The notes beneath the pieces are model-generated. The model was not told where the DNA came from, ran no database searches, and worked only from the letters and a program-made list of their open reading frames with translations. A DNA stretch of 64,000 bases. Source: an uncultured Bacteroidales bacterium. GTDB lineage: Bacteria; Bacteroidota; Bacteroidia; Bacteroidales; Marinilabiliaceae. Positions within the stretch are counted from its first letter, which is position 1; each line of letters starts with the position of its first letter. The stretch is from NCBI GenBank assembly GCA_937892255.1, contig CALAUL010000081.1, positions 19,224 through 83,223 of the forward strand. The letters are read 5' to 3'. Shown here piece after piece: positions 26,337-35,131 of this stretch. The translations under genes were made by a program, and so were the position numbers.

Positions 26337-28754
26337 TTATTGGGTTAATACCGATTCTTCAACAACTCTGAAGTTCTTGAACTCCCAGGTAGCGGCAGCC
26401 GCTTCGTCGCTCTTGTACTTCAAAGCTATGACAATACTTTGATTGCTGTACTTGCTGAGGTCTATAACGCCAATGTTGACGTAGTCCCATGTCTGACCGT
26501 CAGACCATGTCGGAACGGTGAGTTTCTCCCATGTACAAGAAGTGGCATCGCCTTTATAGTCAGCAGAGACAAGTACTTCAAAGTAAGATGTTGGGTCTGC
26601 GCCGTTTAGGTATCTGTGAGCCTCATCGAATGTCAGGACGGGCTTTTGTGCCTTTTTGAGAGTTATGACGGGCGATATTACGTAAGCCTCGCTCTTTGTA
26701 TTAGAGGTGTTGTTGAAGCCTGTTGCTTTCCAGCCGTAAGAGTATGTTATGCTCCATACGTAGCTCAGACCATCGCCTAAAGTGACATTTTGTACCGTAA
26801 AGCCACCTTCATCGCCTAAAAGGGTGTTCTTGTAGAACGAACTGAGGTTGGCTTCTATACTCTCTGCGTATTGTGTGAATGTCGTTGTCTCAGAGGCTGT
26901 CGTTCCGACCTTTGTCCATGTGCCATCTTTCAGAGTGTATTCTGTCGCTGTGTAGTTATCTTTCGAGTCAACGAAAAGAACAACGACATTGGTGTTGTTC
27001 TCGGCAAACGGATATTTGTCAGCGAGATATATTGGCAACATCATATCCGGATTGCTTACTTTGGAGTCGTCGATAGCCGTATAATCTGATGGTTGTAAAA
27101 CTGCGACTTTGACATCTTTGTTGGTGTATCTTGTCCAATTTTTTCCATCGAAACGGTAAGCTTCGCTCTTCGTTGGAGTTACCGTGGTAGTTTTTAGAGC
27201 TTTGTTGCCCGAAACATAGTCTGTCGACACCCAAACAGAGAGGTTTGATACCGAGCCTTTGTTTATAGCTTCATCGAATGAGAAGTAGGGCAGAGCCGCA
27301 TTTTCATCAATGGTGAACGAAGGAGAGATGAGCCACGATTCGCTTGGTATGGCAATGTCTTTGTAGGCTGTGCCTTTATAGCCGTATTTGTTGTCAAGTG
27401 TCCACACTTCGGATAGTGAGTTTAGTTCAACGTCATTGACAGAGAATCCTTCTGCGTCGCCATTTGTAATGGTTCGTTGTACGTAGTTGACGGCGTTGTA
27501 TTTAGTATCGGCATAAGCTCCGAAAGAGTATTTGCCGTTGTAGTAGTTCAGTTTTACGCATTTGCCATTTGTGGCATTTGCGATGACAAATTGGTCAGAC
27601 TCTGTAGGTGTTATAGTCCAAATAGCACCGTCGGTAGGTAGTTCTGCGCTGACGTTGTAGCTGTCGTAAGTGCCGCTGAGATAGAGGTATTTGTCAATGG
27701 CGTTCTTAATGGTAAAACCGTTTGTTGTAGAGTCAATGTTGACAATGTAATCATCGGCAGAGCCTACGTTTATCACATTGTCTGATATTGTCATTGTCGG
27801 CGGAGCCATGTATCCGTAGTTTTTGTCGTCAGTGATACGTCCCCATGGGTAGAATTTACCATCAGAATCCATTGCGACAAAGATGTATTCTCCCGTTTTG
27901 ATGTCGGTGTTCTTTGTTACCTTTTTGAACGAGCCATCTTGTTGTCTTGCATAAGCGTATACATTCAGATATGGGACATATGCAGCTTTGAAGTTCTTTA
28001 TTTCCCAGGTGGCGGCGTCGCTATTTGTACTTGTGTATTTAAAGCCGATGTTTACCGTTTGTCCTTTGTATGGAGATAGGTCTATGGCTCCACTGTTTAC
28101 GTAGTTCCAGTTGTTGCCGGCTGCACGGACGGGAATGGAAGATAGTTCTGTCCAAGTAGGTTCGGCAGTTTGAGTCCCACCGCCGATAGATGGTTCTGTT
28201 GGTGAGTATGCGTAATTGACAATCAGCATGTCGCCTTCAGAGGCGTCGAGTTTGTTGGTGTTGAGCAGTTGGGCGAGTTTTGTTTCGCTTTTTGGACTCA
28301 AGAATGAAGCATTGACCTTGTTCCCCCATATAGCCTCGTAGGCCTCATCGTCTAAGGTGTAGCTATCGATGTTTGAGAAGTCGGTCATGTAAGCCGAAGG
28401 TCCGACGTAGTTGTCGTATGTGACAATATATTTAGAGCCTTCGCTTGCGTAGGGGTATTTGGTGGCAAGGTAAGCTGGCAAGTACATATCAGCTGTTGCC
28501 ATATCATTGAAGCAACACTCACTGCCAACCTTTGCAAGGGCGTCGGAATAGGCTGTTGTCTGGTCGTCTAATCCTGTGGCGATAGCTTTATTGTCGATAT
28601 TGCCTGCTATGATGGCATAGTCGCTTTTTTCTAACGTCAGTACTATCTCTTTAACGTCGGTCAGTTCTGTTTTTATATCGAATTGGTCATTGTAATCTTC
28701 GCATGAGAATAGGGCGAATACAAGGGCCGACAATGGAATGATATATCTTTTCAT
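26337..28754 (-). CDS. Choice-of-anchor J surface lipoprotein
   Basis: The 805-residue lipoprotein has a signal peptide with lipobox ending in cysteine near residue 18 (LFSCED). It is internally repetitive. Two jelly-roll-like modules end alike: WNYVNSGAIDLSPYKGQTV near 215 and WDYVNIGVIDLSKYSNQSI near 765, each followed by W-E-x-K-N-F. Two segments of the type I-S-P-x-x-T-I/L...F-D-E-A also recur, as does a pair of M-x-L-P-x-Y-L-A-x-K-Y-P segments. It follows the TonB receptor gene by 12 bp, so the two probably form an outer-membrane uptake pair in which this protein takes the place of SusD. Ligand unknown. Confidence 0.85.
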   Translation of the reverse strand: MKRYIIPLSALVFALFSCEDYNDQFDIKTELTDVKEIVLTLEKSDYAIIAGNIDNKAIATGLDDQTTAYSDALAKVGSECCFNDMATADMYLPAYLATKYPYASEGSKYIVTYDNYVGPSAYMTDFSNIDSYTLDDEAYEAIWGNKVNASFLSPKSETKLAQLLNTNKLDASEGDMLIVNYAYSPTEPSIGGGTQTAEPTWTELSSIPVRAAGNNWNYVNSGAIDLSPYKGQTVNIGFKYTSTNSDAATWEIKNFKAAYVPYLNVYAYARQQDGSFKKVTKNTDIKTGEYIFVAMDSDGKFYPWGRITDDKNYGYMAPPTMTISDNVINVGSADDYIVNIDSTTNGFTIKNAIDKYLYLSGTYDSYNVSAELPTDGAIWTITPTESDQFVIANATNGKCVKLNYYNGKYSFGAYADTKYNAVNYVQRTITNGDAEGFSVNDVELNSLSEVWTLDNKYGYKGTAYKDIAIPSESWLISPSFTIDENAALPYFSFDEAINKGSVSNLSVWVSTDYVSGNKALKTTTVTPTKSEAYRFDGKNWTRYTNKDVKVAVLQPSDYTAIDDSKVSNPDMMLPIYLADKYPFAENNTNVVVLFVDSKDNYTATEYTLKDGTWTKVGTTASETTTFTQYAESIEANLSSFYKNTLLGDEGGFTVQNVTLGDGLSYVWSITYSYGWKATGFNNTSNTKSEAYVISPVITLKKAQKPVLTFDEAHRYLNGADPTSYFEVLVSADYKGDATSCTWEKLTVPTWSDGQTWDYVNIGVIDLSKYSNQSIVIALKYKSDEAAAATWEFKNFRVVEESVLTQ

Positions 28755-28766
28755 GGTTTTATGATG

Positions 28767-31481
28767 TTAGAAATTGACCTTTAAACGAACGCTATATGTA
28801 CGACCCAAAGAGTAGAAGCAGTATATGTTGCTTTCGTTTGCTTCTTTGTATTTTGCTGATTCTATACTTGTTGGGTTGTATGCTTTTGATATGTATTGGT
28901 AGTCGAATAGGTTGTTGACATTGCCAAAAAGTGTAGCTTTGAGGTTTCCTATTTCAAATCGGTAAGAGGCGTTAATATCAATCTGACAGGCATGAGGTAT
29001 CTTCCAAGGCTTTAGTAGATTCACCTCTTTGCCTATTGATAGGTTGTTGCCATTAAACGAATAGTATGCGTACTTGTTGCCGTAGTACGTACATTCGCCG
29101 CTTATCTTAAGCCCTTTCATTGGTTTGATGGTTGCTCCCAACATGGCTGTTGTCTGAGCGGAACCACCGACCTTGATGTCTTTTAGGTTTATTTTTGCCC
29201 AAGCGTGGTCTTCTGCTTTTATTTGTGTTTTTTCGCCTTCGGGGGTCAGTGCTATACCGTTTTTGTTATATAGGTATCCAATAGCATTGTCTGACCAGTT
29301 CCAGTCGCCCAATGATAACATGGCGTCGATGTCCAACCATGACAAAGGACGTATGTCGGTTTCTACTTCTATGCCTTTGTGGAGAGCATTAACTCCTGTC
29401 ATGTTTAAGAAGAACTCCACTTGGTTGTCTAATGTTCCAGTTTTCGTCATAGCCTTGTCTATCCAACGTGTGTAGTAAGCATTGACGTTGACCGTTGCCC
29501 ATTTCTCTTTGAAGCCGTATCCTGCTTCGATAGAGAATATTTTTTCGTTTTCTGCGTCAACATTTATCACGTTGCTTGTTGTCGACTGCATGAAAGCACC
29601 GTTTGCGAATTTAGGAGCACGACTTATAGTGCCTATGTTAACGAAGACGTTATGATTGTCGGAAAGGTTGTAGTTGGCACCGCCTTTGAGGGTAAATCCC
29701 CAGAAGTCCACGGTCTCCGACTTGGCGTGAGCCTCGTCATAGTAGAATCGGTCGTAACGCCAATATGCGGTATTTGACACCGAGGCAGAGACGAATGCAG
29801 ATAGGGCGTTCTTGTTGTATTCTGCTTGTCCGAAGAGGCCTTCTTGCATTACATAGCCATCGTAGTCACGATATACTACGTCTCCTACACTGAGTTTCTG
29901 GTTTTTCCATTCGTCGTCTGCGTTTTGGTTGTTGCTTTGACTGACATCGAAGCGACTCGAGTCGATGAAGTACTTGCCTCCGAACATGTCGTTTATCTCA
30001 TTGGTGTGTGTGCCTTTGTAGTATCTGAAATCGATACCGCCATAGACATCTATGCAATTTGCAAGTTGTGTTGTATATGTCGAGAGCAAGCCTATCCATG
30101 TGTGATAGTTTTTTGAGTCGGTCATTACCAAAAGAGAGCCTGTTTCGCTTGTCTCGTTTACCTCTTGTATTGCGTTATAGTCAAATGTGCCGTCGCTCTT
30201 TCTGAATTTCATGTTGAGTTCTCCATATTGAGCACCGCGCCAATCGCTGAAACTATAGTCGCCGTACTGACTACCTTGTCCTGAGTATCCGCCACCTCGA
30301 CCAATAGATACATACGCAGATGTTGAAAGGTTAGATTTGTCGTTTATCTGCCACTGGTGGTTGAGTGATATTTGTGGTTTGTGGTAGAAGTTGTAGTCTG
30401 ATGTCTTACGATTGCCATTTCTGTCGAAGCCGTAAGTTGCGTTGTATTTGTAATTCTTGACACCGTATTGTTTCTCTACCATTTGCCAGCCTGCTATTGT
30501 AAGGGCTCCGTAAGAGTTACTTCTTTGATAGTGAGTCTGTGGAGCACCAAAGGCTGTGAATGACAACTGATGACTGTCGTTGATACGTTTTGATATGTTG
30601 ATAAACCAGTTGTAGGCGTTGAAGTCAGTTCCTTGAACGTATCCGTCGCCCCAATGTCGGGAGCCGAGCAGTGTGAGAGCCCAGCCATTTGATGTCATGC
30701 CGGTCGATACCTTGAACATTATCTTGTTCATGTTATCGTTGCCCATGCCGTAAGAGATAAATCCTCCTTTTTCTGCATCGAGGTTGTTCGTGATGATGTT
30801 TATCGTTCCTCCCACAGACGGAGCAGATACTTTTGAAGCACCCAAACCGCGTTGTGTCTGCATAGAGCGTGTCACATCAGACAATCCTGCCCAGTTGGAC
30901 CAATAGACAGAGCCGTTCTCCATGTCGTTCATCGGGACACCGTTGATGACAGTAGCTATGTTGGTGTTGTCAAAACCACGCATGTATATCTCTGAGTCGC
31001 CATACGCTCCGCCTTGTTTGTCGGCATAAACTCCGGGTGTCGATTTCAGTACTTCGGGAAATTCTAATGTGCCGAGTTTTTCCTCTATGAGCATTCCGCT
31101 TATGCTCGACATGGCAACGGGCGTTTTGCGAGCAACGGCAACAGACGATGTTATGGTAACATCATCGAGGGATTTGATATCTGATACTAATTCGATGATA
31201 CCCAGATTGGTCTTCTTGTTCGATGATGGAGTGATGTTTATTTCCTTTGTCACATACCCCAAGTATGATATCTGAATGATAGGTTGTTCGTCGTTTATAT
31301 TAATGGTAAAATTGCCATCTATGTCGGTTATGGTACCGGAAGATGTTCCTTTGATAATTACGGCTCCTCCTACTATTGGCTCTTTGCTATTTTGGTCAAT
31401 AACACAGCCGGATATTGTCTGTTGTGCATATACTCCTATTGATGCAATTAGCATTAACGTAAACAAACAAAATGTCCTCAT
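28767..31481 (-). CDS. TonB-dependent outer membrane receptor
   Basis: The 904-residue receptor has a signal peptide (about 1-19), a carboxypeptidase regulatory-like domain (about 20-105, starting QQTISGCVIDQNSKEPIVG), then a plug domain from about 120 with the L-K-S-T-P-G-V-Y and MRGFDNTN segments. A beta-barrel ends in SVRLKVNF with a C-terminal phenylalanine. The family imports large ligands such as glycans, siderophores or cobalamin using TonB energy. The partner lipoprotein lies 12 bp downstream. No regulator or degradative enzyme is adjacent, so the substrate cannot be inferred. Confidence 0.93.
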   Translation of the reverse strand: MRTFCLFTLMLIASIGVYAQQTISGCVIDQNSKEPIVGGAVIIKGTSSGTITDIDGNFTININDEQPIIQISYLGYVTKEINITPSSNKKTNLGIIELVSDIKSLDDVTITSSVAVARKTPVAMSSISGMLIEEKLGTLEFPEVLKSTPGVYADKQGGAYGDSEIYMRGFDNTNIATVINGVPMNDMENGSVYWSNWAGLSDVTRSMQTQRGLGASKVSAPSVGGTINIITNNLDAEKGGFISYGMGNDNMNKIMFKVSTGMTSNGWALTLLGSRHWGDGYVQGTDFNAYNWFINISKRINDSHQLSFTAFGAPQTHYQRSNSYGALTIAGWQMVEKQYGVKNYKYNATYGFDRNGNRKTSDYNFYHKPQISLNHQWQINDKSNLSTSAYVSIGRGGGYSGQGSQYGDYSFSDWRGAQYGELNMKFRKSDGTFDYNAIQEVNETSETGSLLVMTDSKNYHTWIGLLSTYTTQLANCIDVYGGIDFRYYKGTHTNEINDMFGGKYFIDSSRFDVSQSNNQNADDEWKNQKLSVGDVVYRDYDGYVMQEGLFGQAEYNKNALSAFVSASVSNTAYWRYDRFYYDEAHAKSETVDFWGFTLKGGANYNLSDNHNVFVNIGTISRAPKFANGAFMQSTTSNVINVDAENEKIFSIEAGYGFKEKWATVNVNAYYTRWIDKAMTKTGTLDNQVEFFLNMTGVNALHKGIEVETDIRPLSWLDIDAMLSLGDWNWSDNAIGYLYNKNGIALTPEGEKTQIKAEDHAWAKINLKDIKVGGSAQTTAMLGATIKPMKGLKISGECTYYGNKYAYYSFNGNNLSIGKEVNLLKPWKIPHACQIDINASYRFEIGNLKATLFGNVNNLFDYQYISKAYNPTSIESAKYKEANESNIYCFYSLGRTYSVRLKVNF

Positions 31482-31510
31482 ATCTTTTTTGTATTGTGAT
31501 TGTTATTCTT

Positions 31511-33634
31511 TTACTTCATCATTTCCGGATACTGAATGCGGCTTCGGTATATATTTTTCAGTTTGTTTTTGAATACCTCTTTTGCCTTGTGTATGTCACT
31601 GAAAGTGATGTCTGCTTTGTCAAACTGATTGCTCTCTATCTGCATAGTTATGATTTTATCAACCAACGAGTCTATTGCGTCGTCGGAGTAGCTTTGCAGG
31701 CTCTTGCTACTTGCTTCTACAGCGTCAGCCATCATGAGAAGAGCTTGTTCTTTTGTCGTGGGTGCAGGTCCGTGATAGCTGAAGAGGCTTTTGTCTATTT
31801 CTTCATTGCGATGTTCGTTGCACCAAGCTACGTAGAAGTAACGTGCAGTAGATGTGCCGTGATGAGTGTATATGAAGTCTATAACAGCTTGTGGCAGATT
31901 GTGTTTGCGTGCAAGTTTTGCTCCATTCTCAACGTGTTTTATTATCATATTGGCACTCTCTTTGTAGCTAAGTTCGTTGTGCGGATTTATACCTCCGACT
32001 TGATTCTCTGTGAAGTACATCGGAGCCACAATCTTTCCTATGTCGTGGTACAACGCTCCGACTTTAACAAGCATTGCGTTTGCTCCTATCTGATACGCAG
32101 CTTCTTGTGCAAGGTTACTTACTTGTACAGAGTGCTGGAATGTCCCCGGTGCTTTTTCCGACAACTCGCGCAATAGTGCTCCGTTGGTGTCTGCCAATTC
32201 TACGAGTGTCACCTCCGACAAGAAGCCGAACATCTTCTCAAAGACATAGATAGACGGATAACTCAACAGCAGTAACATTCCGTTTATTGCGAACATAATG
32301 AAGAACGATGCGTTTATGCTGTCCCATTCTCCGGTGCGCCACAGCGTGTAGCCGGTATAAGTGACAATGTAGCATATCACGACCATGAGTGCGGTGCGAA
32401 CTATCTGTATCCTTCGTGTCAAGTGTACCAGACTAATAATAGCTATCATACCTGCCGGAATGTGTAATAGCACAAAGAGTTGACTGCTATATGCAAAGAA
32501 CGAAACGATGATTATCGTTATCACGTGCACATACATCGCCAATCTGGAGTCGAGGAATATTCTTAAAAATATTGGAAGCAATACGAACGGTATAATGAAG
32601 CTTATATTCCCGTGTTTGCTTGCAATCAATCCCGCTCCTGCAACAAAGAGTGTCATCATCAACAGTATGAAATTGATGCAGTGCAACTGTTTGAATATGT
32701 CTGTACGGAAGTATTTCAAGAACAAAAACACTGATATAAGCAAACACATGACCATGAAGAACTCTCCCAAGTATATGGAAAATGTTGCACCTTTTACATC
32801 GTATTTGTTCTCGTATATTTTCTTCAGTGAATTCAATACTTTCATGGCATGTTTGTCTACGATGTCTCCCGTTCCGATTATCTTTTGTCCTGACATCATC
32901 ATGCCGGAAGTTAACGGTGTATTGTTTATTCGTGCTTCAAGCTCCATGTCACTCCTATGTTTGTCGTATCTAACGTTTGCATTTAGTATTTCACCGATAG
33001 GCAAATGTTCGACAAGGGTGTTGGTCCATGTATTTGTTTGTCCGTATTTTTCGAGAAGTTTGTCGGAGATACTTTGATTTATCTCTATGAAAGCTTCGTG
33101 GAAAGTAAGAAGTTCGCTTAGTTCGTAGGGTTCTACAGTGTTGCCTCTGACAACCATCATTTCATAGGTGTTGTCATACTTTGTGTCGATGTCGGTCGGT
33201 AATTCCACGACTCCGCGTTTGTATGCGTTGTGAACCGACAGTGTTAATTCCCGACTTACGAAAGTTCTCACTGAATCGATGTTTACCGACGAAGGACACA
33301 GCACTTCGAATTTGTTGTTGTAGTCGAGTAGAGTCTTTTTTACTAATAGCGATAATTCATTTGCATTGACGCTGTCTGCTGTGAAATAGGGGAAGAAACT
33401 TTTTCGTATGCTGTCGTGTTCTAATGATAATTCTTCCGAAGTCTTGTATATAGGGAAGTCAAAAGGCGCAATGACATTTTCTCCACTCCAAGGTCTATTT
33501 ATTTCGTATTCGGACGTAAACATGTTAAGTCGCGGAAACGACATGACCATTACGATACCTGTCAGAATAAAGGCAACAACTCTATATACGGGTTTGTAGT
33601 ATTTATGCCAAAGAAAGCGTATGTGTTCTTTCAT
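31511..33634 (-). CDS. pgpH: 7TM-HD family phosphohydrolase (PgpH-like)
   Basis: The 707-residue protein has one N-terminal membrane helix, an extracytoplasmic 7TMR-HD region (about 50-270), seven membrane helices (about 285-465) and a cytoplasmic HD domain with the HSVQVSNLAQEAA start near 495 and the metal motif LYHDIGK near 528. PgpH proteins of this layout degrade cyclic di-AMP in Firmicutes; that the Bacteroidota form does the same is likely but not shown here. It is followed closely by the TonB receptor gene, with only 29 bp between. Confidence 0.92.
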   Translation of the reverse strand: MKEHIRFLWHKYYKPVYRVVAFILTGIVMVMSFPRLNMFTSEYEINRPWSGENVIAPFDFPIYKTSEELSLEHDSIRKSFFPYFTADSVNANELSLLVKKTLLDYNNKFEVLCPSSVNIDSVRTFVSRELTLSVHNAYKRGVVELPTDIDTKYDNTYEMMVVRGNTVEPYELSELLTFHEAFIEINQSISDKLLEKYGQTNTWTNTLVEHLPIGEILNANVRYDKHRSDMELEARINNTPLTSGMMMSGQKIIGTGDIVDKHAMKVLNSLKKIYENKYDVKGATFSIYLGEFFMVMCLLISVFLFLKYFRTDIFKQLHCINFILLMMTLFVAGAGLIASKHGNISFIIPFVLLPIFLRIFLDSRLAMYVHVITIIIVSFFAYSSQLFVLLHIPAGMIAIISLVHLTRRIQIVRTALMVVICYIVTYTGYTLWRTGEWDSINASFFIMFAINGMLLLLSYPSIYVFEKMFGFLSEVTLVELADTNGALLRELSEKAPGTFQHSVQVSNLAQEAAYQIGANAMLVKVGALYHDIGKIVAPMYFTENQVGGINPHNELSYKESANMIIKHVENGAKLARKHNLPQAVIDFIYTHHGTSTARYFYVAWCNEHRNEEIDKSLFSYHGPAPTTKEQALLMMADAVEASSKSLQSYSDDAIDSLVDKIITMQIESNQFDKADITFSDIHKAKEVFKNKLKNIYRSRIQYPEMMK

Positions 33635-33659
33635 GTAATTTTAAGTATATATATTGGCA

Positions 33660-33667
33660 CAAATGTA
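33660..33667 (-). promoter_or_regulatory. pgpH promoter, -7 box TACATTTG
   Basis: The minus strand reads TACATTTG 25 nt before the pgpH ATG, fitting TAnnTTTG. Confidence 0.5.
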
Positions 33668-33729
33668 ATATTTATTTTAGTAAGTATAAGATGTGGTTTG
33701 TATTTTATTGCATAATATTTGGTTGGATA

Positions 33730-33774
33730 TAAAAAATACGACGTGTTCATCAATTAAATATGAATCCGTCGTAT
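33730..33774 (-). terminator. Terminator of RND efflux operon
   Basis: On the minus strand ATACGACG (33774-33767) pairs with CGTCGTAT (33743-33736), followed by TTTTT. It lies 13 bp past the tolC-like stop. Confidence 0.8.
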
Positions 33775-33787
33775 CTGTGTTTTTATT

Positions 33788-35131
33788 TCAGTCCATTCTG
33801 CCGATGGCTTTTTTATACTCGATATGGCTGAGGTATAGTTTGAATTGTGCTTCGACATTGGCCTGATGAGCTTGTTGCCAAAGAGATTGAGCCTCGAGTA
33901 GGTCGCTGAGAGCTTCAAGTCCGACGTCGTAGGCTTGCTGGCTTAGACGCAGGTTTTCAGATGTTTGTTCGAGGTTCTCTTTCGATAGGGAGCATTCGAG
34001 TTCTGCTTCTTCAAGGTTGTTGATGGCTTGTGTTATTTGTAGTTGCATTTGTTCTGTCTTGTACTCTTGTTCGAGACGAGCTTTTTCTACTTTAGCACGA
34101 GCGGCTTTAATTTTGTTGTGATTCTCTCCGAAGTGGAAAAGGGGAATGCTGATGTTCATAAGAACGGAGAATGAGCTGTTGTCAAGAAACAGACGGTCGT
34201 TGAGTTCTACGCCACGTGTATATCCTGCCATTCCTACGAGAGCTACAGAGGGTAGGGCGTCGCTGCGTTGTATCTTGAGTTGTTGTTCGGCAATCTCTAT
34301 TTGTTTGTTGAGCATTTGATACTCTTGTCGTGAATTAATGGTTGTCTCGGAGGGAGTCGGAGAGTGAGGTAAATTCGGGTAAGCGTTTTCTATTTCTATG
34401 TTGGTTGTCAGTGGCAGACCAATCACATGGCAAAGGTTCATTTGTGCGAGTCTGATAGCGTTTTCGGCTTTTTTGACGGCGAGTTGGCTTTCTCCGTATT
34501 TGACTTTCACTTTCATGACGTCGTTTTTTGGTTTTATGCCGTTTTTAAATGCGCTTTCTACGTTGTGAAGAAGTTCTTTCAGCAGGTTGTTGTAACTTGT
34601 TGCGACCTTCTTCATCTCTTGAGCTTTAACGAGCAGAGCATAGCTGTTGTCGACAGCGAGTTGTATGTTGATGATTGTCAGAGAGTCGTTCATTTTCGAT
34701 AGTTCAACACCCATTGATGACATTTTATTTGCGGCACGTATTTTTCCGCCCATGTAGATTGGTTGTTCTATCTCTATGCCACCAGTCACGACGTCGCCTA
34801 TTTCATATTGCAGAGCTAATCCCGGGAAGTATGTTGTTCCGGGTGTAATGTTACCTGTCGAGGGGTCGACGTTTGGTAGCAAGCCTCCTTCGATGTTGTA
34901 TTCTCCTTTTGCTGAACTATATATGCCGTTGATGGAGGCTTTGATATTTGGCAGATATAGGCTGCGGTAGCTTTTCTGTGAATATATGGCACTCTCTGTT
35001 TGTTTTGCCGAAGCGGCAATCTCTTTGTTTTGTTTCAATGCCAAGGCATGACAATCTGCCAATGATAATTTCTCTTGTGCTGAGATGTATGTCGTTGTCG
35101 CAAGTAATAGCGATAATATCAGATGTCTCAT
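33788..35131 (-). CDS. TolC-family outer membrane efflux protein
   Basis: The 447-residue protein has a signal peptide ending near residue 18 (TYISAQ) and two repeats of long helical and barrel segments typical of TolC/OprM, including KLSLADCHALALKQNKEI at the start and the late AYDVGLEALSDLLEAQSLW motif near 400. It provides the outer-membrane channel of the RND pump. Its start overlaps the end of the permease gene by 4 bp (ATGA). Confidence 0.93.
   Translation of the reverse strand: MRHLILSLLLATTTYISAQEKLSLADCHALALKQNKEIAASAKQTESAIYSQKSYRSLYLPNIKASINGIYSSAKGEYNIEGGLLPNVDPSTGNITPGTTYFPGLALQYEIGDVVTGGIEIEQPIYMGGKIRAANKMSSMGVELSKMNDSLTIINIQLAVDNSYALLVKAQEMKKVATSYNNLLKELLHNVESAFKNGIKPKNDVMKVKVKYGESQLAVKKAENAIRLAQMNLCHVIGLPLTTNIEIENAYPNLPHSPTPSETTINSRQEYQMLNKQIEIAEQQLKIQRSDALPSVALVGMAGYTRGVELNDRLFLDNSSFSVLMNISIPLFHFGENHNKIKAARAKVEKARLEQEYKTEQMQLQITQAINNLEEAELECSLSKENLEQTSENLRLSQQAYDVGLEALSDLLEAQSLWQQAHQANVEAQFKLYLSHIEYKKAIGRMD

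Noticed and set aside
31472..32176. 234-codon plus-strand ORF
   Set aside because: It lies antisense to the well-supported HD domain of pgpH and shows no family pattern.
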